Source: Oscillospiraceae bacterium (GTDB lineage Bacteria > Bacillota > Clostridia > Oscillospirales > Acutalibacteraceae). From it: 5,305 bases of DNA. The stretch covers positions 1-5,305 of the forward strand of contig CACYHJ010000266.1 of assembly GCA_902774165.1 (NCBI GenBank). The letters are read 5' to 3'. Positions 1-5,305 of the stretch are shown here, in pieces (the stretch's first letter is position 1; each line of letters starts with the position of its first letter). The notes below the pieces were generated by a model, which did no database searches, was not told where the DNA came from, and saw only the letters and a list, made by a program, of their open reading frames with translations. The position numbers and the translations under genes are program-made.

Positions 1-24
1 TGAATTGCAAATGCCGTTTTCTAC

Positions 25-48
25 AATAAAAAGGCGCGAAGCGCTTTT
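25..48 (-). terminator. Probable intrinsic terminator of the cotJ operon
   Basis: Read on the minus strand, a GCGC/GCGC stem with a TTC loop (34-37 with 41-44) is extended by AAA/TTT pairs across one A.C mismatch and runs straight into five T residues (28-32) followed by ATTG. This is the first hairpin plus U-tract after cotJC. The GC core is only four pairs, so termination may be partial. On the plus strand the hairpin is not followed by a T-tract. Confidence 0.5.
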
Positions 49-52
49 CCAC

Positions 53-85
53 AATTCCGAATTCCGAATTCCGCATTCCGCATTA
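53..85. repeat. Heptanucleotide tandem repeat (AATTCCG/CATTCCG)
   Basis: Three perfect copies of AATTCCG (53-59, 60-66, 67-73) are followed by one CATTCCG copy (74-80) and a partial CATTA (81-85). The unit is exactly 7 bp, so it would not keep a reading frame simply, and no gene covers it. It sits in the non-coding tail after cotJC, between the long inverted repeat and the terminator. Short tandem heptamers of this kind are known as intergenic repeats in some bacteria, with cyanobacterial STRRs as the classic case. A function here is not visible. Confidence 0.8.
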
Positions 86-86
86 T

Positions 87-132
87 AAATACTGATTTGC
101 GGGGCGCAGAGCGCCCCGACAAATCAGTATTT
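87..132. repeat. Long inverted repeat overlapping the cotJC stop codon
   Basis: Arms AAATACTGATTTG (87-99) and CAAATCAGTATTT (120-132) are perfect reverse complements. Inside them CGGGGCGC (100-107) pairs with GCGCCCCG (111-118), leaving an AGA triloop (108-110) and a single bulged A at 119. The full stem is 21 bp. The last codons and the TGA stop of cotJC (124-126 on the plus coordinate) lie inside one arm. There is no T-tract right after it on either strand, so it is not a standard intrinsic terminator. It could protect the mRNA 3' end or be a remnant of a small repeat element. Confidence 0.8.
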
Positions 133-723
133 GTCAAATCCCGGGTTTCCCGCGTAATAATTCCTGCTGTCCAGCTTGTCGGTCACCAGCCGCAGCGCCT
201 CGCCGAAGCGCTGGTAATGCACGATCTCCCGCTCTCTGAGGAACCGGATCGGGTCAATGATATCCGGGTCGTCTACGAGGCGCAGGATATTGTCATAGGT
301 GGTGCGGGCCTTCTGCTCCGCCGCAAGGTTTTCGTGCAGATCCGTGATCGGGTCGCCCTTCGACTGGATATATGCCGCCGTCCAGGGCGTGCCGGAGGCC
401 GCCACGGGATAGACCGCGGCGGTGTGGTCGACAAAGTAGGTGTCGAAGCCGCTTTTTTTGATCTGGTCGACCGTCAGGTTCCTTGTGAGCTGATAAACCA
501 TGGCGCCGATCATCTCAAAGTGCGCCAGCTCCTCAGTGCCGATGTCCGTCAGAAGACCTTTGATCTTGTCGTAGGGCATGGAATACCGCTGGCTCAGATA
601 CCGCAGCGACGCAGACATCTCGCCGTCCGGTCCGCCGTATTGGCTGATAATGATCTGCGCCGCTTTCGGGTCGGGGTTCTTGATATTGACCGGGTACTGC
701 AGTTTTTTCTCGTACGTAAACAT
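124..723 (-). CDS. cotJC: Spore coat protein CotJC, manganese-catalase family
   Basis: This 199-residue protein belongs to the manganese catalase family and matches the spore-coat type CotJC, which in Bacillus is built into the inner coat together with CotJA. Manganese catalases use a di-Mn centre to split hydrogen peroxide. All five ligands can be placed by comparison with the Lactobacillus plantarum enzyme: E35 in GPDGEM, E65 and H68 in TEELAH, E136 in NLAAEQKAR, and H169 in EREIVHYQ. The E136-H169 spacing of 33 residues is the same as in that enzyme. The protein is shorter than free manganese catalases and lacks their long C-terminal tail, as is usual for CotJC. The ATG overlaps the cotJB stop by one base (TGATG), with GGAGG about 12 bases upstream. 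The stop codon lies inside a long inverted repeat. Catalytic activity is likely from the intact ligands but is inferred. Confidence 0.93.
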   Translation of the reverse strand: MFTYEKKLQYPVNIKNPDPKAAQIIISQYGGPDGEMSASLRYLSQRYSMPYDKIKGLLTDIGTEELAHFEMIGAMVYQLTRNLTVDQIKKSGFDTYFVDHTAAVYPVAASGTPWTAAYIQSKGDPITDLHENLAAEQKARTTYDNILRLVDDPDIIDPIRFLREREIVHYQRFGEALRLVTDKLDSRNYYAGNPGFDKY

Positions 724-971
724 CAGCTGCGCTTGCCTCCTTCCCAGGGCCAGGGTCCCGCAGTCCAGCGCTCGTCTCCTTCGCCGAACGCGGTCAGGGA
801 ACCGTATTTTTCTTCATACTGCGCCGTCAGAGCGCGGTATTTTTTTTCGTATGCGTTTCTCAGCGCCGTCGCCCGCGCGTCGGGAAAATGGGTGTCGAGA
901 TAGAGATGCAGCTCCCATGCCGCAAACTGTGCTTTTGAAATTTCACACAGCAGCTTTTCTTTTTCGTTCAT
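723..971 (-). CDS. cotJB: Spore coat protein CotJB
   Basis: This small 82-residue protein has the family hallmarks of CotJB: an amphipathic start around KEKLLCEISKAQFAAWELHLYL, the DTHFPDA turn near residues 26-32, a Tyr-rich helix (YEKKYRALTAQYEEKYG), and a C-terminal WPWE at about 73-76. CotJB is encoded between cotJA and cotJC in spore formers. Its biochemical role in coat assembly is poorly defined. I place the start at the ATG at 971, which has GGGAGG eight bases upstream and matches the usual family N-terminus (MNEKEKLL). The same frame stays open upstream through most of cotJA to a TTG at 1169, so a longer product cannot be ruled out from sequence alone. The stop TGA shares one base with the cotJC ATG, so the two are probably translationally coupled. 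Confidence 0.92.
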   Translation of the reverse strand: MNEKEKLLCEISKAQFAAWELHLYLDTHFPDARATALRNAYEKKYRALTAQYEEKYGSLTAFGEGDERWTAGPWPWEGGKRS

Positions 972-1169
972 TTCGCGCTTCCTCCCTTGAACGGTTTGTT
1001 GAGCACGGGGAACAGCGTCCCTTTGCCGGTCGGTCTGAAACGGCACGTAGGCCATTGCGGGCACGGTCACGGCGGGCAGCGCCGTCCTGCCGGTATATTC
1101 ACCGCCGTCCGCCGGGCAGGAGGATGCTTCCGTCTGCGGGGCGGGGCGGGGACAATTCTGTCTGTTCAA
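968..1169 (-). pseudogene. cotJA: cotJA, apparently frameshifted with an internal deletion
   Basis: The N-terminal half, from a TTG start at 1169 with AAAAAAGGAG nine bases upstream, reads a Pro/Cys-rich leader followed by TVPAMAYVPFQTD, the characteristic CotJA core. The conserved second half, KGTLFPVLNKPFKGGSAK, lies in a different frame (about 1024-971) and ends at a TGA that overlaps the cotJB ATG (ATGA). Joining them needs a +1 shift near 1019-1025. From memory of the family, about 12 to 16 residues separate YVPxQ from GT(L/I)FP, while only about 4 remain here, so some 25-30 nt that are not a multiple of three seem to be missing. Start, ribosome site, both motifs and the overlap with cotJB are otherwise intact, so the lesion is recent or is an assembly error. 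A joined product would have 66 residues. CotJA is a coat protein needed for CotJC assembly in Bacillus. Confidence 0.75.
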
Positions 1170-1264
1170 TCGTTTTCTCTCCTTTTTTCTGTGTTCTGAG
1201 GTCCTGCCTCGCTGCATCATATTCTCTTTGCGCGCCGTCCGACCTGAAAAAGTAAAAATGGAAT

Positions 1265-1296
1265 AAAAAAACCGGATCCCCGACGTGAGGATCCGG
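1265..1296 (-). terminator. Intrinsic terminator after the lipoprotein gene
   Basis: A perfect 8-bp stem, CCGGATCC (1272-1279) with GGATCCGG (1289-1296), encloses a 9-nt loop. On the minus strand it is followed directly by seven T residues (1265-1271). It lies 35 bp past the stop of the upstream lipoprotein gene and about 100 bp before the cotJA start. It therefore ends the phosphoesterase-lipoprotein transcript and keeps it apart from the cotJ operon. The plus strand has only a short A-run after the hairpin, so it works in one direction. Confidence 0.88.
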
Positions 1297-1331
1297 AAAA
1301 ACCGGTGTTTTGACAGATTTTAAGCGCCCGG

Positions 1332-2225
1332 TCAGGCAAGATCGTTCGCATTGCTGTGGACAAAGTGAACCGGCGCGGAGAAATTGAAGCCGCTGTCGTC
1401 AATGATGGTGAACAGATGGTTCCCTGCGAATTCGCCGTAATTGCTGTGATGATCGACCTTCGGGTCAAATCCGGTATGATAATGCGCCGAAGGCAGGAAT
1501 TCCGCGTTGACCGCCCGCTGAAAAGCGTCGCTGTCCGCATAGACGGTTCCGGTGACGTTTTCCCTGTATTCATAGGTATTATGCCGGTAAAACTCATATA
1601 ACGTGAAATTCCGCGTCAGCTGCAGCCGGCTGCCGGTGACGGCGATCACGTCGTAACTCTCGCTGATCGAGGAGCCTCCGTAGGCTGCGGAAGTGAAATA
1701 GATCTTGATCGCGTTGTTCTCGACGGTGCCGCAGAGCGTCTTTGTGTAAACCGTCGAGCCGCCGAGCTCGTGGTTTGTCACCAGCGTGTCGACGTGGGCG
1801 ACGGCGGAGCCGGAGATTTTATAAAGGTCCAGCGCAAGCGTGGGCGCACCGTCAGATCCCCGGACAAGCGAGCCGGTGACCAGATCCTCGGTACCGTCCT
1901 GATCAAAATCAAGAATCCTGGCGCAGAACGTGCCAAGCGTCCCTTCCTGATAGTCGCCGGAGGTGTGCATGAAGCTGATCTTTCCCCCCGCATATTGCCG
2001 GAACAGCGCCGCAGGGGACGGGGGATCCGTCAGAAGCACCGTTTCCACCGGCGGGTCGGTCGGCAGGGGCAGGGTTTCGATTGCGGATTCCGTTTCGGGC
2101 GCGTCGGTCGATTCCTGCTGCGGCGCCTCGGCCCCTGCTTCCTCTTTCCTGCATCCGCTGCCGAGAACCAACGCCGTGAGAAGGGAGAAGATCAGCAAGA
2201 CGGAGCAAAATGATTTGATTCGCAT
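1332..2225 (-). CDS. Exported lipoprotein with an FG-GAP-like calcium-binding motif, function unknown
   Basis: This 297-residue protein has a lipoprotein signal: basic MRIK, a hydrophobic core (about 7-21) and GSGC with the lipidated Cys at 25. The -3 residue is Gly instead of the usual Leu, so the lipobox is slightly weak. Residues 26-70 form an acidic, Pro/Thr/Glu-rich tether. The rest looks like an extracellular beta-rich domain. ILDFDQDGTEDLVTG (residues 104-118) has the DxDxDG-xxDL pattern of FG-GAP/VCBS-type repeats, which bind calcium; I see only one clear copy. The C-terminus contains HYHTGFDPKVDHHSNYG, a His/Asp cluster that could bind metal, though this is only inference. I chose the ATG at 2225 because AAAGGGG precedes it by about 10 bases and the signal peptide begins there, although the frame is open further upstream. 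It begins 14 bp after the phosphoesterase stop, so the two are co-transcribed. No family name is assigned. Confidence 0.85.
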   Translation of the reverse strand: MRIKSFCSVLLIFSLLTALVLGSGCRKEEAGAEAPQQESTDAPETESAIETLPLPTDPPVETVLLTDPPSPAALFRQYAGGKISFMHTSGDYQEGTLGTFCARILDFDQDGTEDLVTGSLVRGSDGAPTLALDLYKISGSAVAHVDTLVTNHELGGSTVYTKTLCGTVENNAIKIYFTSAAYGGSSISESYDVIAVTGSRLQLTRNFTLYEFYRHNTYEYRENVTGTVYADSDAFQRAVNAEFLPSAHYHTGFDPKVDHHSNYGEFAGNHLFTIIDDSGFNFSAPVHFVHSNANDLA

Positions 2226-2239
2226 TGTGCGGCACCCCT

Positions 2240-3394
2240 TTATTGTTTCAGCTTTTTGATTTTGTGAGATACGGCGGCGCCCGCGGCGCCGAGGGCAGCG
2301 GCTGCGGCCGCCGTGCCGAAGGCTTTGAGGCAGAACTCCAGCGTCATGCTGGTGCGGTCGTGCATCAGCCGCTCCGGCCCGGTAATCGACTGGCAGCGGT
2401 CGCCCACCAGCTCCCGGTAATAGCGCATATAAGTCACGAAACGGTCCGGCGCGGATTCGTCCAGGTCGATCACCCGCACGCCCTGCCGGGTCCCGTCGCC
2501 GTAAGGGTGGAAGCCGGAAAGCTTGCACTGCCCGAGGGTGATCCCCCGCACGTCGCCCGCAAAATCATTCATGTGGTCATGCCCGAAAAACGCCGCCTTC
2601 ACGTCGCCGGTCCTGAGCCAGGAATCAAACTGACCGCTGTTGACCGACGGCGCGCAGGGCGCCTCGCCGGCGAAGCCTGCCACACCCTTCTTTAATTTAT
2701 AGCATTTATTGTCCCGCTCGTCCTGCCCGCGGAGCGCGTCGAAGGGGAGCCGCCAGGCAGGAACCTCGTCAAACAGCTCATATTCCTCCGGCACCGGGAT
2801 GTGCTGGAACAGGATCGCCGGCACCGGCGTCCCGCCGTTGTCCGCCTTGAGCCGTGCGGCGGTTTTTTCATACCATTCGATCTGCTCCGGACGCACATAG
2901 TCATATTTGGAACAGGATTCCTTCGGGGCGCGGTTGCCCGAATACATGAACCAGAGATTGAACGCGTCCCGGCTGCCGTCGGAGGAACGGATGACCGCGT
3001 GGTAGTCGTACCGTCCGCTCAGCGCGTCGTCCTTTGCGGGGAACAGGGAGTTTTCATAGGCGCGGTAGGCGTTGATATATTCCCACGGGTCGCTGACTTT
3101 CGCCTCGAAATCATGGTTGCCGAAAACAATGCCCAGCGGCAGGTTCCGGCCGGTGATCGGGCGGGTGATCCGCTCAACGGAGGCGCGCAGCGCCTGCGGA
3201 GTGTCCGCGTGGGTGTTGTCTCCCATATAGACCACAAGATCCGGCTGCAGCTCGTCGATCGCCATGTTCTCAAGCACCAGAAAGTCTTTGGTTCGTTTGT
3301 CGACGCCCCTGGAGGGCGTGTAGTACTCGTGGGGGTCGCCCATCAGAAGAATGCGGAATTTCCCGTTTTGATTGAATTTTAATGTTGCCGCCAT
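2240..3394 (-). CDS. Calcineurin-like metallophosphoesterase with a hydrophobic C-terminal tail
   Basis: This 384-residue protein carries every motif of the calcineurin-type metallophosphoesterase fold in order: GDPH (D20, H22), GDN (D59, N60), GNHD (N93, H94), FQHIP (H198) and GHDH (H272, H274). These residues hold two metal ions for hydrolysis of phosphomono- or phosphodiesters. The overall layout, with a long insert between GNHD and FQHIP, is like the Dcr2/PhoD-like branch of uncharacterised phosphoesterases; the substrate is unknown. There is no N-terminal signal peptide. Instead residues about 354-376 form an Ala/Gly-rich hydrophobic segment followed by basic KIKKLKQ, which suggests a C-terminal membrane anchor. 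The ATG at 3394 has AGGGTG seven bases upstream. The gene heads a minus-strand operon with the lipoprotein and is divergent from the glycerophosphodiesterase gene, with an AT-rich region between them. Confidence 0.9.
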   Translation of the reverse strand: MAATLKFNQNGKFRILLMGDPHEYYTPSRGVDKRTKDFLVLENMAIDELQPDLVVYMGDNTHADTPQALRASVERITRPITGRNLPLGIVFGNHDFEAKVSDPWEYINAYRAYENSLFPAKDDALSGRYDYHAVIRSSDGSRDAFNLWFMYSGNRAPKESCSKYDYVRPEQIEWYEKTAARLKADNGGTPVPAILFQHIPVPEEYELFDEVPAWRLPFDALRGQDERDNKCYKLKKGVAGFAGEAPCAPSVNSGQFDSWLRTGDVKAAFFGHDHMNDFAGDVRGITLGQCKLSGFHPYGDGTRQGVRVIDLDESAPDRFVTYMRYYRELVGDRCQSITGPERLMHDRTSMTLEFCLKAFGTAAAAAALGAAGAAVSHKIKKLKQ

Positions 3395-3479
3395 AATAAT
3401 TCACCCTATTGAAGTTTATAATAATGTGTGATAATATGGATTTGTATAGAAAACGAGAACGTGGGAGGAGGCGAGAAAA
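3395..3479. promoter_or_regulatory. AT-rich divergent promoter region
   Basis: This 85-bp gap lies between the divergent phosphoesterase and glycerophosphodiesterase genes, and 3395-3453 is sharply AT-rich compared with the GC-rich coding regions on both sides. On the plus strand, candidate -10 elements are TATAAT (3417-3422) and GATAAT (3430-3435). The latter has a TG two positions earlier (extended -10) and TTGAAG 15 bp upstream (3409-3414). On the minus strand, TATTAT/TATAAAC in the same stretch could serve as a -10, but no good -35 is visible. Promoters must be here for both genes, but the exact elements are uncertain. Confidence 0.45.
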
Positions 3480-4364
3480 TTGAAACGGATCATCGCACTG
3501 CTTGCGGCGCTGTGCCTGTGCTTCTGCGCCGCCGCGCCGCTTATGCCGCCGGGGAGCGCCGCGGATACGCCCATGGTGATTCTGCACCGGGGCAATACCG
3601 CCCGCGCGCCGGAAAACACCGTTGCCGCGATCCTGACGGCGCAGGAGGCGGGATATCCCTGCTGCGAGATCGATATCCGCCGGACGGCGGACGGCTATTG
3701 GGTCGTAATCCACGACACGAATATCTCAAGAATGACAGACGGCAGCGGCAGAGTCCGTTCCATGACGCTTGCCGAGATCTCCCAGGCCAGAATCAACGAA
3801 GGGGAGGGGCTGGACCGGTTCCCCGACGAGCACATTCCGGAGCTCAACGAGATGCTCGACGCATGTCTGCAATATCACGTGCGGCCGGTGATCGAAATCA
3901 AAAAAGGCCACAATGAGGAGGATATGATCAGCCTTGCCCGTCTGATCGGCCTTCGGGCGGACCGTGGAAATTTCATCTTCTTTTCCGCCGACAACGATCT
4001 GACCGCGGCGCTGAAATATTACCTGCCGGATATCTGCGCCTTCTATTCCAAAAAGACGGTGAATGATTCGGTGATAGAATACTGCGTGCAGAACCGGTTC
4101 GACGGGATTTTCTGCAGCGCGGCAAGATCCTCGAAAGAAACGGTGGACGCGGTCCACGCCGCCGGCATGCGGTGCGGTTTCGGGCTGGTCGACAGGGAAG
4201 ACGTCGCCGCGTTCTGCGTGGAAAGCGGGGTCGATTACTTTGTGACGCACTGCATCTCGCCCGATTTTGTGTTCCTGACGCCCAAAACGACCCTGCGGGT
4301 GTTCCTGCGCATCGGCAGCGTCTACCGGAACCTTCTGACCTCGTTCAAGGGGTATTTCGGGTGA
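3480..4364 (+). CDS. Exported glycerophosphodiester phosphodiesterase family protein
   Basis: This 294-residue GDPD-family protein probably hydrolyses glycerophosphodiesters to glycerol 3-phosphate and an alcohol, outside the membrane. A signal peptide (MKRII followed by a hydrophobic core to about residue 19) ends near GSAAD, where signal peptidase I could cut after A28. The TIM-barrel catalytic signature is present: HRGN (H36, R37), APENT (E45, N46), E63-x-D65 for the metal, and the second catalytic His in VVIHD (H78). HIPELNEML (118-126) and VIEIKK (137-142) are typical later strands. The usual late WTVN and TDxP motifs are weak here (GFGLVD, VTHCIS). The C-terminal 25 residues after the barrel are hydrophobic and basic. 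The start is TTG at 3480, supported by GGAGGAGG eight bases or so upstream and by the signal peptide starting there. It is probably monocistronic, with the next gene convergent 9 bp away. Confidence 0.9.
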   Translation: MKRIIALLAALCLCFCAAAPLMPPGSAADTPMVILHRGNTARAPENTVAAILTAQEAGYPCCEIDIRRTADGYWVVIHDTNISRMTDGSGRVRSMTLAEISQARINEGEGLDRFPDEHIPELNEMLDACLQYHVRPVIEIKKGHNEEDMISLARLIGLRADRGNFIFFSADNDLTAALKYYLPDICAFYSKKTVNDSVIEYCVQNRFDGIFCSAARSSKETVDAVHAAGMRCGFGLVDREDVAAFCVESGVDYFVTHCISPDFVFLTPKTTLRVFLRIGSVYRNLLTSFKGYFG

Positions 4365-4373
4365 GCCTGTCTC

Positions 4374-5090
4374 TCAGCAAAGCCCGCCGTTGACGCCCAG
4401 CACCTGCCCGGTGATATACGACGCGTCCTCCGAGGCGAGAAAAGCGACCGCCGCAGCAACCTCCTCGCTTCTGCCGAGCCGCCCCATGGGGATCTCCTCG
4501 CAGAGGGCGTCGATATCCTCTTCGGAAAACGACGACATCATCGCGGTGTCGATCACACCGGGGGAGACGCAGTTGACGGTGACGCCGGACAGCGCGGTCT
4601 CCTTTGCCAGCGCTTTCGTCATGCCGATCAGCCCCGCCTTCGCCGCGGAATAATGGACCTCGCAGGAGCCGCCGATCTGCCCCCACATGGAGGAGACGTT
4701 GATGATCCTGCCCCATTTGCGGCGGATCATCCCCGGCAGCGCAGCCCGCGCGCAGCGGAACGCGCCGGAAAGATTGCAGGCGGTCATGGCGTCCCAGTCC
4801 TCGTCGGTGATGTCTGTAAACAGCTTCTGCTGCGCGATTCCCGCGTTGTTGACAAGCACGTCGATGCGCCCGGACTCCCGCTCGATTGTCTGAAACGCTT
4901 CGGCGATCTTTTCCGGCTTTGTCTGGTCAAACTGAATCACGGAACAGCATAAAAGCTCCGCACCGAGATGCAGAGCTTTTTCTGTTTGTCTGTTGCAGCA
5001 TGCCCAGACCCGGAAGCCGTCGGAACAGAGCTTTTTCGTGACGGCGGCGCCGATGCCGCCGGATGCGCCCGTAACAACAGCAACCTTCAT
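4374..5090 (-). CDS. FabG-like short-chain dehydrogenase/reductase
   Basis: This 238-residue classical short-chain dehydrogenase closely follows FabG (3-oxoacyl-ACP reductase). It has the nucleotide-binding TGASGGIG (7-14), NNAG (81-84), and the catalytic tetrad N106, S134 (in NVSS), Y147 and K151 (YSAAK), with the same Ser-Tyr spacing as E. coli FabG. VSPGVIDTAM (175-184) and the C-terminal ITGQVLGVNGG also fit. CNRQ after the second strand places an Arg (R34) where NADPH-using members often have one, so NADPH is likely. FabG acts in fatty acid synthesis, but no other fab gene or acyl carrier protein is in view, so a different carbonyl substrate is equally possible; I leave the symbol blank. 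AAAGGGG lies about 8 bases before the ATG. It starts 15 bp after the preceding gene's stop, so the two probably share a transcript. Confidence 0.9.
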   Translation of the reverse strand: MKVAVVTGASGGIGAAVTKKLCSDGFRVWACCNRQTEKALHLGAELLCCSVIQFDQTKPEKIAEAFQTIERESGRIDVLVNNAGIAQQKLFTDITDEDWDAMTACNLSGAFRCARAALPGMIRRKWGRIINVSSMWGQIGGSCEVHYSAAKAGLIGMTKALAKETALSGVTVNCVSPGVIDTAMMSSFSEEDIDALCEEIPMGRLGRSEEVAAAVAFLASEDASYITGQVLGVNGGLC

Positions 5091-5105
5091 TCTGAACGCC
5101 CCTTT

Positions 5106-5305
5106 TTAGCTTTCGATATCGCCCATGATGTCGGCGATGAAGGAAAGATAACTCTTCTTTTCGTAATCGGCGGGGATCTCGATGTCGGCAGCGGTGATGT
5201 CGCCGCGGATCTCGTCGGTCTCGATCAGCGTGCTGCACACGCCGTTCATATCATAGAATTCAATCTTGACGACCTTGTCGCCGTCCACGTAGAATTTCAT
5301 GATGT
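5106..5305 (-). CDS. C-terminal part of an unidentified protein, 5' end outside window
   Basis: The last 64 or more residues of a gene that runs off the right edge. The frame is open to the window end (an Ile codon precedes M at 5300), so that ATG is probably internal and not the true start. The visible part alternates short strands (KFYVDGDKVVKIEFYDMNG, CSTLIETDEI) and then reads ADIEIPADYEKKSY before a TAA stop. A late IPxxY after a run of beta strands resembles the end of LolA-like or similar lipoprotein beta-barrel domains in Firmicutes, but this is a weak resemblance from memory. It is acidic, has no transmembrane segment in the visible portion, and lies just upstream of the short-chain dehydrogenase in what looks like an operon. 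No function is assigned. Confidence 0.6.
   Translation of the reverse strand, partial: IMKFYVDGDKVVKIEFYDMNGVCSTLIETDEIRGDITAADIEIPADYEKKSYLSFIADIMGDIES

Noticed and set aside
97..903. Long plus-strand open frame of 268 codons opposite cotJC and cotJB
   Set aside because: It is the complement of clearly coding genes with conserved motifs, has an Arg-rich, low-complexity translation, and begins inside an inverted repeat with no ribosome site.
1190..1225. Possible SigE-type promoter before cotJA (GAATATG on the minus strand, with CAGAACAC further down)
   Set aside because: The -35-like box is a fair match, but the spacing to the -10-like box is about 19 bp instead of 14-15 and the -10 match is poor. 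SigE control is known for the Bacillus operon but is not shown here.
2274..2294. GGCGCC-CGC-GGCGCC inverted repeat
   Set aside because: It lies inside the phosphoesterase gene and follows from alternating Ala/Gly codons of the hydrophobic tail. No T-tract follows.
2226..2528. Extension of the lipoprotein frame upstream to an ATG at 2528
   Set aside because: This part overlaps the end of the phosphoesterase gene in another frame and is Arg/Pro-rich. The signal peptide and a good ribosome site both point to the ATG at 2225.
3726..4250. 174-codon minus-strand frame opposite the glycerophosphodiesterase gene
   Set aside because: The plus-strand protein carries a full signal peptide and catalytic motifs. 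The opposite frame shows no motif and no ribosome site.

Overview
The window looks like part of a chromosome from a spore-forming, fairly GC-rich Clostridia bacterium, possibly of the Oscillospiraceae/Ruminococcaceae type. The reasons are a cotJ spore-coat cluster, Gram-positive AGGAGG-type ribosome binding sites, TTG starts on two genes, a lipoprotein signal and U-tract terminators. No mobile element, rRNA, tRNA or CRISPR array is visible. The species assignment is inference.

Layout. Positions 1-135 hold a structured, non-coding tail after the cotJ operon: a probable terminator, a heptanucleotide tandem repeat and a long inverted repeat that includes the cotJC stop codon. Positions 121-1169 (minus strand) hold cotJA-cotJB-cotJC. 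cotJC is a manganese-catalase-like protein with all expected metal ligands. cotJB is intact. cotJA appears broken: its two conserved halves lie in different frames and about ten residues are missing between them. Positions 1265-1296 form a strong minus-strand terminator that separates the cotJ operon from the genes upstream. Positions 1332-3394 (minus strand) hold a two-gene operon: a calcineurin-type metallophosphoesterase with a hydrophobic, Ala-rich C-terminal tail, followed 14 bp later by an exported lipoprotein with an FG-GAP-like DxDxDG motif. An AT-rich 85-bp divergent promoter region (3395-3479) separates these from an exported glycerophosphodiester phosphodiesterase on the plus strand (3480-4364). 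Converging on that gene, with only 9 bp between stops, is a FabG-like short-chain dehydrogenase (4374-5090, minus). It lies 15 bp downstream of a gene whose 5' end runs off the window.

How they may work together. CotJA/JB/JC form an inner spore-coat complex in Bacillus, made in the mother cell under SigE. The divergent phosphodiesterase and phosphoesterase could act on phosphodiesters or phosphomonoesters at the envelope, but no substrate can be read from the sequence. The reductase and the truncated gene form a separate small transcription unit. The window is mostly ordinary core-type content. The best candidates for a second look are the disrupted cotJA, which creates an open JA-JB fusion frame, and the structured repeat block at the end of cotJC.
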